A DNA stretch of 64,000 nucleotides from positions 292,945,558 to 293,009,557 of the forward strand of contig CM053029.1 in assembly GCA_028564925.1 (NCBI GenBank). Reading direction: 5' to 3'. The position numbers and the translations under genes were made by a program. This document shows, in pieces, positions 43,986-54,368 of the stretch. The notes under the pieces were generated by a model. It searched no databases. It worked only from the letters and a program-made list of their open reading frames with translations, and was not told the origin of the DNA. The number at the start of each line of letters is the position of its first letter. Within the stretch, counting starts at the first letter, position 1. This DNA comes from Lithobates sylvaticus. Taxonomy: Eukaryota > Chordata > Amphibia > Anura > Ranidae.

Positions 43986-44621
43986 ACCCCAGAACCCCAT
44001 CGTCATTACAGACATTCAGTGCTGGACTTCAGGCGTCACTTTGAAGCTACGCTTGAACATAAGCGAAATGCGTTGACGTCACAGACCATCACATAATGCC
44101 TGAAGTCCATCTCTTCTTGAGCTGATGCTGTTAGTGGGGAAATCCCTATAGCCTATAACTACCGCCGCATGAGGTGACGCATTGAGTGATGCTTGGCGGG
44201 CCCACCAGTGAGGAAGTAGCTGACAAGTAAGGGAGACCAGAATTGACACAGATGACTACTCATGTCTGATGGGTCATTTCGGGTCATGGCCTGTGTATAC
44301 TTGAAATAAAATCTGGAGCTGATTGGAGACGCAATGATTTCCCTTTGGTCAACGATACGATCATATATACGATAGGATCGGCTCGCTCCCCACTGCATCA
44401 GCCACACTTATGCCAATATCTGTCATTACATACATGGACTCGCACCAACTGGTGCAACTTGGGCCAATCGGGGATTATGCATGACTTCTCTCTCATATCG
44501 TATCACTTTGTTTGCACATAGCATTGAGGCTGGGTAATCGATGCAGCATGTTGTGAACTGCCTGTTATATTGCAACACCACATAGCCCATGGATGACGGC
44601 ATTATGCCTTGTGAACTTGTC
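43986..44621. other. Unclassified dispersed repeat, no gene
   Basis: Contains ATAAGCGAAATGCGTTGACG and CGATACGATCATATATACG palindrome-like stretches. No coding support. Confidence 0.35.
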
Positions 44622-44960
44622 TAATGCCGCGCACACACGACCGAACTTTTCGACAGCAATCCGTCGGACAATTCGATCATGTGTGGGCTCCATCGGACCT
44701 TTGCTGTCCAAAAATCTGACGGACTTTAGAAATAGAACATGTTTCAAATTTTTCCACCGGACCCAGTTCCTATGGAGAAATCCGCTTGTCTGTATGCTAG
44801 TCCGACGGACGAAAAACGACGCTAGGGCAGCTATTGGCTACTGGCTATGAACTTCCTTATTCTAGTCCGGTAGTACGTCATCACGTTCGAATCTGTCGGA
44901 CTTTGGTGTGATTGTGTGTGGCCAAGTCCATTCAAAGTCATTCGGAACTCCATGTTCCCA
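44622..44960. repeat. MITE with TAATGCCGCGCACACACG end
   Basis: TAATGCCGCGCACACACGACC at the left; internal TCGGAC/GTCCGA motifs as in 55821-56245. The right side fades near GTGATTGTGTGTGGCC without an exact inverse end. Confidence 0.5.
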
Positions 44961-45789
44961 TGTTGATGGGGACAAGGGACTCATCCCCACAACTCTGGGC
45001 TGTGGTTGTGGGGGTCTGCGGGCAGGGGGCTTATTGGAATCTGGAAGCCCCCTTTAACAATGCATTCACATAGGGGCCCCCCTGCCCCAAAGCACCACCC
45101 CCCCATGGTGAGGGCATGTTGCCTGGTATGGTTCAGGAGGGGGGAGCGCTCACTCGCCCCCCTCCTTTCCTGACCTGCCAGGCTGCATGCTCGGGTAAGG
45201 ATGTGTTATGAATTTGGGGGGGGGGGGGGGGGCCGTTTTTATTTTTTTTATTTTAGTGTGGGGTTCTCCTTTAAATCCATACCAGACCAGAGGGGCCTGG
45301 TATGAATTGGGGGGGACCCCCACATTGTTTTTTTAAATATTTTTCTATTGCTGGAAATGGTACAGTATTGTATTGTCAACAATTTTAATGTCATTTCATT
45401 CATTTTTATTTTCTTTAGAAATGTCATTTTTTGCTGCAACAGGTTCTATACACGGTACAGATGTGCCACTTTACAGGCAGACTAAGGGGACCCCCAAAGC
45501 ACTATATTTAAATAAATGTTTCATTTTTATTGTTGCACTTTAAGCATCATTTAAATCCCTGCTCCTGTAAAAACAATCTTTTTAAAAACTTTTTTTTGCA
45601 TTGATACATGTCCCCCAGGGCCGTACCCGGACCCCCATATCCTTTTTTATGGCCCATAACTTGCATATAAGCCTTCAAGATGGGTACTTTTGATTTTTCA
45701 AGTTCGGTCCCATAGACTTTAATAGGGTTCGCCATTCGGGTCAGAACTTTTTCTCTGTTCGGGAGTTCTGGTGCGAACTGATCAGGTGG
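44961..45789. repeat. Unclassified frog interspersed repeat with 17-G run
   Basis: GGGGACAAGGGACTCATCCCC and CCAGACCAGAGGGGCCTGGT are local palindromes, with a 17-G run at 45216-45232. The right part (GGGTTCGCCATTCGGGTCAG, TTCGGGAGTTCTGGTGCG) has the look of a dispersed frog element. No gene. Confidence 0.4.
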
Positions 45790-46413
45790 GTGTTTGGCCC
45801 GTCTATATTTTTAACCATGAATAATGGCCCTAGAAGCATTTCTCTCCTTCCAGCATGCATGATGATATGTATGTGTCGCAACCCGCAACCTACCTATACA
45901 AACTGCAGTGGTCCTCGCACTTACAGCATGTCAGTCCTTGGCACTCTTGCTGGTGGCCTGTGTCCTGTGGCACCCCCGTGTGGGTATAGTGAGGCCTCTA
46001 GTACATGTCTGATGGCATCCCCATATCAAGATGGCAGCACCGAAGTGCTTCCTGTAATAGACAGCAATTGCATCATTTCCACCACATCCTCCGGAGGTCA
46101 CTTCCTGTTTAATCACATTAAAGCTGAGAGGTTCCAGAGAAAGAGTGCTCAGTTTTTTTAGAGCTACCCATAGTGTGTACCTGGACCTTGCTGTGTGATG
46201 TTGTTACCTGACTTTTGCTACGTTTATTGACTCTGATCCTTTGCTGCCTGCCCTGACCTTCTGCTACGTTTGACTTTGATTATTGGACTTTCCCTTTTGC
46301 ACCACGTTTTTGGAAACTCTGCTGGATTCACCTCCTGAGTATCCTTATCCAAGATGTGTACCCCTGCTATTGGGCTCCCCATACCCAAACACTGACAAAA
46401 CAACTGAGCCAGT
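45790..46413 (+). other. Possible leader or LTR region of the Gypsy-type fossil
   Basis: Sequence immediately before the gag-like region; an LTR and primer site would be expected here. No LTR boundary could be fixed because the second LTR is not in view. Confidence 0.3.
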
Positions 46414-47140
46414 ATGGAGTCCGCGGGGTTGGCTAAAGCATTAGCGACATTGACTCAACAGATAAGCATGCTGGCAGTGTCAGTGCAAGACCTACAAACT
46501 AATCAAACGAACTTACAAGCCAATCAAGCAAGATTGGGCCAACTGGTTAATACACCTTCACCTGCTCCTGTGCCTGAAGAACCTGTGACATATTCTGAAA
46601 GAGGTGCTGCTGCTGCTCCTGAACCCAAAGTCACATTACCTGATAAATTCAATTGAGATCGCTCATCTTATCGAACATTTATTGCCTCATGCTAGATTCT
46701 CTTTTCTCTACAAACCCGTACCTATGCAACAGATTTTGTCAGGATACGGGCTGTGAGCTCTTTATTAACTGGTGAACCTCAGACCTGGGCACATCATTTA
46801 TTACACATACATAGCCCTATATTGAATTTTTAGGGGTTCCTTCATAAAAGCAATGGATGCACTATATGAAGATCCCCATAAAGTAGCCTCTGCTGCAGCC
46901 TAACTCTGAGCCCTCAATCAAGGAAGAAGAAATGTTGAGGAATATACTACTGAATTTCGTCATCTGGCAGTAGCATCTAACTGGAATGAACCCGCTCTAC
47001 TAGATCGCTTAGTTTCGCTTAGGGCTTTCTGAAACCCTGAAGGAAGAGTTGTCCAGAGTTGGTGTTCCATCGACACTTGCAAGCACTGTCCCCTTGTGTA
47101 TACAGATCGATCGCAGATTACGGGAGAGAAGACAAGATCG

Positions 47141-47315
47141 GATTTGGTGTGATCGGACTTTGTTGTCAAAAAATCTATCCAGCAGGAGATAGGATTTTGT
47201 CCGTCAGACAATCTGATGGAAACTGTCCGATGGTGCATACACACGGTCTGATTTTCCGACAACATTGTCTGATAGGACAGAATCCATCGGAAAATCCTAC
47301 CGTGTGTATGGGGCT
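47141..47315. repeat. Partial MITE inside the Gypsy fossil
   Basis: The 175-bp segment from GATTTGGTGTGATCGGAC to CCGTGTGTATGGGGCT, followed by TTA, matches the right half of the element at 55821-56245. The left half is absent here. Confidence 0.6.
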
Positions 47316-47370
47316 TTACACTGTTTCTCAGAGGTGTAATTTCTTTTCTGCTCCTTACAATCCTAACATA

Positions 47371-48854
47371 CAGTGCCTTGCGAAAGTATTCGGCCCCCTT
47401 GAACTTTTCAACCTTTTGCCACATTTCAGAATTTTTTGTGAAAAATCACCAACAAGTGGGACACAATTGTGAAGTGGAACAAAATCTATTGGATTTTTGA
47501 AACTTTTTAAACTAATAAAAAAATGAAAAGTGGGGCGTGCAAAAATTATTCGGCCCCCTTGCGTTAATACTTTGTAGAGCCACCTTTTGCTGCGATTACA
47601 GCTGCAAGTCGCTAGGGGTATGTCTCTATCAGTTTTGCACATCGAGAGACTGAAATTCTTGCCCATTCTTCCTTGCAAAACAGCTCAAGCTCAGTGAGGT
47701 TGGATGGAGAGCGAATGTTTGGGATCATTGTCTTGTCTTGTTGGAAGATAAATCTTCGTCCCAGTTTCAGGTCTTTTGCAGACTCCAACAGGTTTTCATC
47801 CAGAATGGTCCTGTATTTGGCTGCATCCATCTTCCCCTCAATTTTAACCATCTTCCCTGTCCCTGCGGAAGAAAAGCAGGCCCAAACCATGATGCTGCCA
47901 CCACCATGTTTGACAGTGGGGATGGTGTGTTGAGGGTGATGAGCTGTGTTGCTTTTACGCCAAACATATCGTTTTGCATTGTGGCCAAAAAGTTTGATTT
48001 TGGTTTCATCGGACCAGAGCACCTTCTTCCACATGTTTGGTGTGTCTCCCAGGTGGCTTGTGGCAAACTTTAGACAAGACTTTTTATGGATATCTTTGAG
48101 AAATGGCTTTCTTCTTGCCACTCTTCCATAAAGGCCAGATTTGTGCAGTGTACGACTGATTGTTGTCCTATGGACAGACTCTCCCACCTCAGCTGTAGTT
48201 CTCTGCAGTTCATCCAGAGTGATCATGGGCCTCTTGGCTGCATCTCTGATCAGTCTTCTCCTTGTCTGAGCTGAAAGTTTAGAGGGACAGCCCGGTCTTG
48301 GTAGATTTGCAGTGGTCTGATACTCCTTCCATTTCAAAATGATCGCTTGCACAGTGCTCCTTGGGATGTTTAAAGCTTGGGAAATCTTTTTGTATCCAAA
48401 TCCGGCTTTAAACTTCTCCACAACCGTATTACGGACCTGCCTGGTGTGTTCCTTGGTCTTCATGAGGCTCTCTGCGCTTTCAACAGAACCCTGAGACTAT
48501 CACAGAGCAGGTGCATTTATACAGAGACTTGATTACACACAGGTGGATTCTATTTATCACCATCAGTCATTTAGGACAACATTGGATCATTCAGAGATCC
48601 TCGCTGAACTTCTGGAGTGAGTTTGCTGCACTGAAAGTAAAGGGGCCGAATAATTTTGCACGCACCACTTTTCAGTTTTTTATTTGCTAAAAAAGTTTAA
48701 AATATCCAATAGATTTCGTTCCACTTCACAATTGTGTCCCACTTGTTGGTGATTCTTCACAAAAAATTTAAATTTTATATCTTTATGTTTGAAGCCTGAA
48801 ATGTGGCAAAAGGTTGAAAAGTTCAAGGGGGCCGAATACTTTCGCAAGGCACTG
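47371..48854 (-). mobile_element. Tc1-like transposon D with near-perfect ends
   Basis: CAGTGCCTTGCGAAAGTATT, then CGGCCCCCTTGAACTTTT, at 47371 is repeated inverted at 48854. TA flanks both ends (47369-47370 and 48855-48856), the exact Tc1/mariner duplication. It is 1484 bp with one minus-strand transposase frame carrying an internal deletion. The ends are complete, so it could have been mobilised in trans. It lies in the Gypsy fossil and is younger than it. Confidence 0.93.
47612..48463 (-). CDS. Tc1-like transposase with internal deletion, 283 aa
   Basis: The ATG at 48463 starts MKTKEHTRQVRNTVVEKFKA. Residues about 1-60 form the first helix-turn-helix (GYKKISQALNIPRSTVQAII), residues 65-120 the second (LSAQTRRRLIRDAAKRP, HRTTISRTLHKSGLYGR). 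The DDE domain follows with VLWSDETKIKLFGHN (first Asp, about residue 152) and RRFIFQQD (second Asp, about residue 243). Right after it about 50 residues expected to hold NDPKHT and the NPIENLW Glu are missing, and the frame resumes at the normal C-terminal RSPSNLTELELFCKEEW. Tc1 transposases are usually about 340 residues. The third catalytic residue is gone, so it should bind ends but not cut. No other stop interrupts it. Confidence 0.88.
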   Translation of the reverse strand: MKTKEHTRQVRNTVVEKFKAGFGYKKISQALNIPRSTVQAIILKWKEYQTTANLPRPGCPSKLSAQTRRRLIRDAAKRPMITLDELQRTTAEVGESVHRTTISRTLHKSGLYGRVARRKPFLKDIHKKSCLKFATSHLGDTPNMWKKVLWSDETKIKLFGHNAKRYVWRKSNTAHHPQHTIPTVKHGGGSIMVWACFSSAGTGKMVKIEGKMDAAKYRTILDENLLESAKDLKLGRRFIFQQDKTMIPNIRSPSNLTELELFCKEEWARISVSRCAKLIETYP

Positions 48855-49500
48855 TATCCTCTGAAGCTCCCACAGATGAACCAATGCAGATTGGAATAGC
48901 CAGAGGACTTCTCCCTGATCAAGAGAGCCCTCGTCGTAGATCTGAAGGACTATGCTTATATTGCGGAAAGCCCGGGCATCAAGTGAAGGAATGTAAAGCT
49001 AAGCCAAGTTCTAGGGGAGGTAAGCAATCTAATATATTCTCCACCTCACACCAATTGCTACATACCATGTCCTCTCATTTGATTATCTCCCTCTCTTTAC
49101 AGTGAAATAAAGAGCCTGTGATCCTTAATGCAATGATTGATTCCGGAGCTAGTGGCTGCTTTATGGACAATACATTAGCTAAAGCTTTGTCAGTACCTAC
49201 TACCAATAAAGAGGTACCTACACAAATACAGATAATAGATTGAACTCCTTTAAAATCTGGTCCTGTTACCACAGAAACAATTCCTCTAGAAATTACTGTG
49301 GGATCATGCCATAGAGATACACTCTCTTTTAACCTTGTCTTTTCTCCAATTTTTCAGCTGGTATTAAGAATAAATTGGTTACGGAGACACAAACCTGCAC
49401 TAGACTGGCAAACCGGTGTATAAAATTTTTCTTCTACGCACTGTCTATCTAGTTGTCTAATACCTCAAGCTGTGAATCTGGGTGCATTGGTTGCACCCGT

Positions 49501-49631
49501 TATTTTGTAGTATGCTGTCCAGTTTTTCTCTGAATATTAGTACTTTAAGTTCACTATTCATTTCGGACAAGGTGGGCGGTGTTGGGGAAATTCAGTGCTT
49601 GAAGATATTTCTACGAGCGACAAGAAGACTT
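49501..49631. other. Unassigned junction sequence
   Basis: About 130 bp between the Gypsy fossil and the tail of LINE-A. It could be more pol region or older LINE; I could not decide. Confidence 0.3.
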
Positions 49632-49785
49632 TTTTTTTTTTCAAAACTCTTTATTCCAAATTTTTCATTACATAATAATTTACATTATACATTTTTATAT
49701 ACTTTTACATTTCTTTATATAATACAAATTATAGTTACATTTGCACTTCTCTTTCATTCCTTCCTCTCTCACCCTCTGTGGTCAC

Positions 49786-50356
49786 TTAAAGCGGTTCTGC
49801 ACTCTGCACACTTTTTTTTTTTTTTTTGGGCTATATGCCAAGGGCATATAGCTCAATTGGGGGACTTACCTGTTCCATGTTCCATCTCGATCGCCGCCGG
49901 TTTTCATCTTCATCTTCTTCTTGTCTTCTTCTTGTCTGCTGGGGTCCATCTTGCCTGTGGGCATGTGAAACCCCACAGGCACTGTTGATGGCCCAGCAGC
50001 ACCGCCGTTACTCGCGCGTGCGCAGTAACGGCACATCTGCCGACATCTCACGAGATTTCGGCAGATGTGGCCGAAATCTCGGGAGATTTCGGAAGATGTG
50101 GCCAAAATCTCGCGAGATTTCGGAAGATGCCCGCACTGACTCCTGGGATCAATGACACCAGATCCCAGGAGACAGTGCGGCGTGACGACGATCGACGCAG
50201 AGACCCCCGCCCGCCGCCGCAGAGAGAGAAGACCGGAAGTCTTCAATTACAAGGTAAGTAAAAAAAAAAAAAAAAAAAAAATTTCATTTAGTACTCTTTG
50301 CCTGATTTGGAAGGCAAAGAGATTTACTAAATGAAATGGGTGCCGAACCGCTTTAA
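49786..50356. repeat. TTAA-ended MITE (piggyBac-like), third family
   Basis: TTAAAGCGGTTCTGCACTC and GCCGAACCGCTTTAA are inverted ends closing on TTAA. The interior contains four head-to-tail copies of an ATCTC(G/A)CGAGATTTCGG-type 22-24-mer (50045-50130). It lies in the LINE-A 3' untranslated region. Confidence 0.75.
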
Positions 50357-51124
50357 TACTATATTTTCAGATATTCCTCTATCCCCTGTTAGCCATGTTC
50401 TATTCCAGTTTGCCCATATTTTTTCATACCTTTGCCCGTTTCCCCTTTGTTCGTACATTATTTTTTCATAGGGTAGGACCTGGTTTACTGCTCTCACCCA
50501 TTGGGTTACTGTCGGGGGATATGGCTGAATCCATTTTTCTATTATTTGTTTTCTTGCCAGAAACAGTACCTCCCTTAAGAAGGTATTATTATCTCTATTA
50601 TCTCTCTCTTCCCTCAATATCCCCAACAAACATAATTCCATCGTAGCTATAAAAGATTTATTCAGGACTTTTCCTATTTTCCTAGCTACTTGTTGCCAAT
50701 ATTTTCCTATTTTACCACAGTACCACATTACGTGAAGAAAGTCTGCTCCCCCCTGCCCACATCTGGTACATCTTGGTTCAGCCATCCTCCCCATTTTGTA
50801 CAATCTATTTGGAGCCAAGTACGTCTGATGTATTATATTCATCTGTATTATCCTGTTATTCATTGCAGGGGATACCTTCCAGTGGGAATTGCAGACTTCA
50901 TCCCATTCATGATCGCTCATGTCTGGGATAGCCTCCTGCCATATATCCCTTATTTTCAGTGGTTCGCCTTCTATTCTCTTCTGTAACAGGTGTGTGTAAA
51001 TCTTTGCTATCAGTCCCTTAGGTCCCTGTGATCTCAGGATGCCTATAAGGGGATATTTAGATATTTTTAATTCCTCTCTTCTAAACTGTGTCTGTAGCAC
51101 CTGCCTCAGCTGAAGGTATCTGTA
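50357..51124 (-). pseudogene. LINE-A ORF2, C-terminal part
   Basis: Minus-strand reading from FYRYLQLRQVLQTQF through WKVSPAMNNRIIQMNIIHQT and KMGRMAEPRCTRCGQGGADF to HVMWYCGKIGKYW. The CX2C..H..C cysteine motif (CTRCGQGGADFLHVMWYC) is the C-terminal zinc-like motif of L1 ORF2 proteins. The region stays open for over 240 codons, then ends near the TTAA MITE, so decay is moderate. The first residues of the same open frame (above 51125) come from the inserted hAT element and are not LINE protein. Confidence 0.85.
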
Positions 51125-51183
51125 GAACTGTACAGGGGCGGACTGACAGGTCGGTGACTCGGGCGCCGCCCGAGGGCCCGGGG

Positions 51184-51456
51184 CCATTAGGGGCCCGGAC
51201 TCGGCCACATGAGGGGCCACTTGAAACGGCTGTATTACATGCCGCGATGCCGCTAACAATACTGCTAGCGGCGCGCGGCTCCCCGCCGGCCCCTTCTTCC
51301 CTCCTGTCCGTCCCAGGTGCTTCTACTGTATGCGTCGTGACGTCACCTGGGACGGACAGGAGGGAAGGAGGGGCCGGTGGGGAGCCGCACGCTGTTAGCA
51401 GTATTCGCGGCATGTAATACAGCCGCTTCAACCTGCCGAGTCCGGGCCCCTAATGG
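51184..51456. repeat. Long GC-rich hairpin inside the hAT-like element
   Basis: The left arm 51184-51319 and right arm 51344-51456 pair from CCATTAGGGGCCCGGACTCG / CGAGTCCGGGCCCCTAATGG through TGTATTACATGCCGCG and GACGGACAGGAGGGA to CCAGGTG/CACCTGG, with a 24-base loop. The left arm has about 20 extra bases. Confidence 0.85.
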
Positions 51457-51521
51457 AAGGAAAGAGTGGAGGGGCCGGCGGGGAGCATCGGCATCGGTGA
51501 GTCACGGGCCCCGGGTCCCCC

Positions 51522-51945
51522 CAGCGTCACCCCCAGCGTCACCCCCCCAGCGTCACCCCCCAGCCCACAGTGTCACCCCCCCAGCGTCACCCCCCCCAGC
51601 CCACAGTGTCACCCCCCAGCGTCACCCCCCAGCCCACAGTGTCACCCCCCCAGCGTCACCCCCCAGCCCACAGTGTCACCCCCCCAGCCCACAGTGTCAC
51701 CCAGTCCCCAGCCCACAGTGTCACCCCCACAGCGTCACCCCAGCCCACAGTGTCACCCCCACCAGCCCACAGTGTCACCCCCCAGCCCACAGTGTCACCC
51801 CCCAGCCCACAGTGTCACCCCCAGCTCACAGTGTCACCCCCCCCCCAGCCCACAGTGTCACCCCCCCAGCCCACAGTGTCACCCCCCCCAGCCCACAGTG
51901 TCACCCCCCAAGCCCACAGTGTCACCCCCCAGCCCACAGTGTCCC
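51522..51945. repeat. Minisatellite of about 21 bp
   Basis: CAGCCCACAGTGTCACCCCCC units alternate early on with 13-15-bp half-units CAGCGTCACCCCC. About 20 copies, C-tract length variable. Confidence 0.92.
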
Positions 51946-54270
51946 CTTGTGTGCATGTCCCCCCCTGTGTGTGCGCTCTCCCTCCAGTGTCCCCCTGTGT
52001 GTGTGTGTGCCCCCCTGTGTGCGCTCTCCCTCCAGTGTCCCCCTGTGTGCGTGTCCCCCCCTGTGTGTGCGCTCTCCCTCCAGTGTCCCCCTGTGTGTGC
52101 GCTCTCCCTCCAGTGTCCCCCTGTGTGTGTGTGCCCCCCTGTGTGTGCGCTCTCCCTCCAGTGCCCCCCTGTGTGTGCGCTCTCCCTCCAGTGTCCCCCT
52201 GTGTGCGTGTCCCCCCCTGTGTGTGCGCTCTCCCTCCAGTGTCCCCCTGTGTGTGTGTGCCCCCCTGTGTGTGCGCTCTCCCTCCAGTGTCCCCCTGTGT
52301 GTGTGTGCCCCCCTGTGTGTGCGCTCTCCCTCCAGTGTCCCCCTGTGTGTGTGTCCCCCCCTGTGTGTGCGCTCTCCCTCCAGTGTCCCCCTGTGTGTGT
52401 GCCTCCCTGTGTGTGCGCTCTCCCTCCAGTGTCCCCCTGTGTGTGCGCTCTCCCTCCAGTGTCCCCCTGTGTGCGTGTCCCCCCCCTGTGTGTGCGCTCT
52501 CCCTCCAGTGTCCCCCTGTGTGTGCGCTCTCCCTCCAGTGTCCCCCTGTGTGTGTGCCTCCCTGTGTGTGCGCTCTCCCTCCAGTGTCCCCCTGTGTGCG
52601 TGTCCCCCCCTGTGTGTGCGCTCTCCCTCCAGTGTCCCCCTGTGTGTGCGCTCTCCCTCCAGTGCCCCCCTGTGTGTGCGCTCTCCCTCCAGTGCCCCCC
52701 TGTGTGTGCGCTCTCCCTCCAGTGCCCCCCTGTGTGTGTGCTCTCCCTCCAGTGCCCCCCTGTGTGTGCGCTCTCCCTCCAGTGTCCCCCTGTGTGTGCG
52801 CGCTCTCCCTCCAGTGTCCCCCTGTTTGCGTGTCCCCCCCTGTGTGTGCGCTCTCCCTCCAGTTTCCCCCTGTGTGTGTGCCCCCCTGTGTGTGCGCTCT
52901 CCCTCCAGTGTCCCCCTGTGTGTGTGCCTCCCTGTGTGTGCGCTCTCCCTCCAGTGTCCCCCTGTGTGTGTGTGCCCCCCTGTGTGTGCGCTCTCCCTCC
53001 AGTGTCCCCCTGTGTGTGTGTCCCCCCCTGTGTGTGCGCTCTCCCTCCAGTGTCCCCCTGTGTGTGTGCCTCCCTGTGTGTGCGCTCTCCCTCCAGTGTC
53101 CCCCTGTGTGTGCGCTCTCCCTGTGTGTGCGCTCTCCCTCCAGTGTCCCCCTGTGTGTGTGCCTCCCCCTGTGTGTGCGCTCTCCCTCCAGTGTCCCCCT
53201 GTGTGCGTGTCCCCCCCTGTGTGTGCGCTCTCCCTCCAGTGTCCCCCTGTGTGTGCGCTCTCCCTCCAGTGCCCCCCTGTGTGTGTGCTCTCCCTCCAGT
53301 GCCCCCCTGTGTGTGCGCTCTCCCTCCAGTGTCCCCCTGTGTGCGCGCTCTCCCTCCAGTGTCCCCCTGTTTGCGTGTCCCCCCCTGTGTGTGCGCTCTC
53401 CCTCCAGTTTCCCCCTGTGTGTGTGCCTCCCTGTGTGTGCGCTCTCCCTCCAGTGTCCCCCTGTGTGTGTGTGCCCCCCTGTGTGTGCGCTCTCCCTCCA
53501 GTGTCCCCCTGTGTGTGTGCCTCCCTGTGTGTGCGCTCTCCCTCCAGTGTCCCCCTGTGTGTGTGTGCCCCCTGTGTGTGCACTCTCCCTCCAGTGTCCC
53601 CCTGTGTGTGTGCGCTCTCCCTCCAGTGTCCCATTGTGTGTGCGTGCCCCCCCCCCGCGTGTGCGCTCTCCCTCCAGTGTCCCCCTGTGTGTGCGTGCCC
53701 CCCCCCGCGTGTGCGCTCTCCCTCCAGTGTCCCCCTGTGTGTCCCCCGTGTGTGCGCTCTCCCTCCAGTGCCCCCCCTGTGTGTGCGCTCTCCCTCCAGT
53801 GTCCCCCTGTGTGTGCGCTCTCCCTCCAGTGTCCCCCTGTGTGTGCGCTCTCCCTCCAGTGCCCCCCTGTGTGTGCGCTCTCCCTCCAGTGCCCCCCTGT
53901 GTGTGCGCTCTCCCTCCAGTGCCCCCCTGTGTGTGCGCTCTCCCTCCAGTGCCCCCCTGTGTGTGCGCTCTCCCTCCAGTGCCCCCCTGTGTGTGCGCTC
54001 TCCCTCCAGTGCCCCCTGTGTGTGCGCTCTCCCTCCAGTGCCCCCCTGTGTGTGCGCTCTCCCTCCAGTGCCCCCCGGTGTGTGCGCTCTCCCTCCAGTG
54101 TCCCCCTGTGTGTGCGCTCTCCCTCCAGTGTCCCCCTGTGTGCGTGTCCCCCCCTGTGTGTGTGTGCTCTCCCTCCAGTGTCCCCCTGTGTGCGTGTCCC
54201 CCCCTGTGTGTGTGTGTGTGCTCTCCCTCCAGTGTCCCCCTGTGTGTGCGTGTCCCCCCCCCCCCCTGTG
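51946..54270. repeat. 2.3-kb minisatellite, 30-bp basic unit
   Basis: The basic 30-bp unit is CTCTCCCTCCAGTGYCCCCC followed by TGTGTGTGCG. Many units carry an extra 16-20-bp GTGTGTGCCCCCCTGTGT segment, giving a 46-50-bp compound form. The purest run of 30-mers is 53800-54130. Neither strand has stop codons in any frame for about 2.4-2.9 kb, which creates spurious reading frames of 811-1046 codons. Confidence 0.95.
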
Positions 54271-54368
54271 TGTGCGCTTGGTCCCCTTGAGTGTGGGGAC
54301 CAAGGGGGCCCCATGATCTTCTATTGCCCGGGGGCCCCATGAGTTGTCAGTCCGCCCCTGGAACTGTT

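Larger units (their letters stand above)
46414..49500 (+). mobile_element. Fossil Gypsy-type LTR retrotransposon: gag and protease region
   Basis: A gag-like start (MESAGLAKALATLTQQ) is followed by a decayed capsid-like region, a zinc knuckle of the CX2CX4HX4C type near 48955, and an aspartic protease signature (DSGASGCFMD) near 49140. Reverse transcriptase, RNase H and integrase are not in the window. The fossil is broken at several points and is also split by a partial MITE (47141-47315) and a Tc1 (47371-48854). The family call is from gag and protease style; I judge it old. Confidence 0.75.
51133..54360. mobile_element. hAT-like non-autonomous element loaded with minisatellite, 3.2 kb
   Basis: CAGGGGCGGACTGACA and TGTCAGTCCGCCCCTG are exact 16-bp terminal inverted repeats. 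The flanking 8-mers GAACTGTA (51125-51132) and GAACTGTT (54361-54368) are an 8-bp duplication with one mismatch, as hAT makes. The interior is a long hairpin (51184-51456), a 21-bp array and a 2.3-kb 30-bp array; no transposase. It splits the ORF2 of LINE-A. Confidence 0.88.

Noticed and set aside
43517-43987. 156-codon minus-strand Gly/Cys-rich frame
   Set aside because: Degenerate tandem repeat of about 25 bp; low complexity.
44020-44110. tRNA-derived SINE head
   Set aside because: No A-box/B-box pair or cloverleaf could be made out.
51815-54340. Minus-strand frames of 811 and 841 codons, His/Thr/Gly/Arg repeats
   Set aside because: Complement of the same stop-free minisatellite; no gene features.
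51377-54342. Plus-strand reading frames of 906-979 codons, Cys/Pro/Ser-rich, resembling a keratin-associated or mucin-like gene
   Set aside because: They lie on a 30-bp minisatellite inside a hAT-like element, all three frames are open alike, and there is no start context, signal or splice structure.
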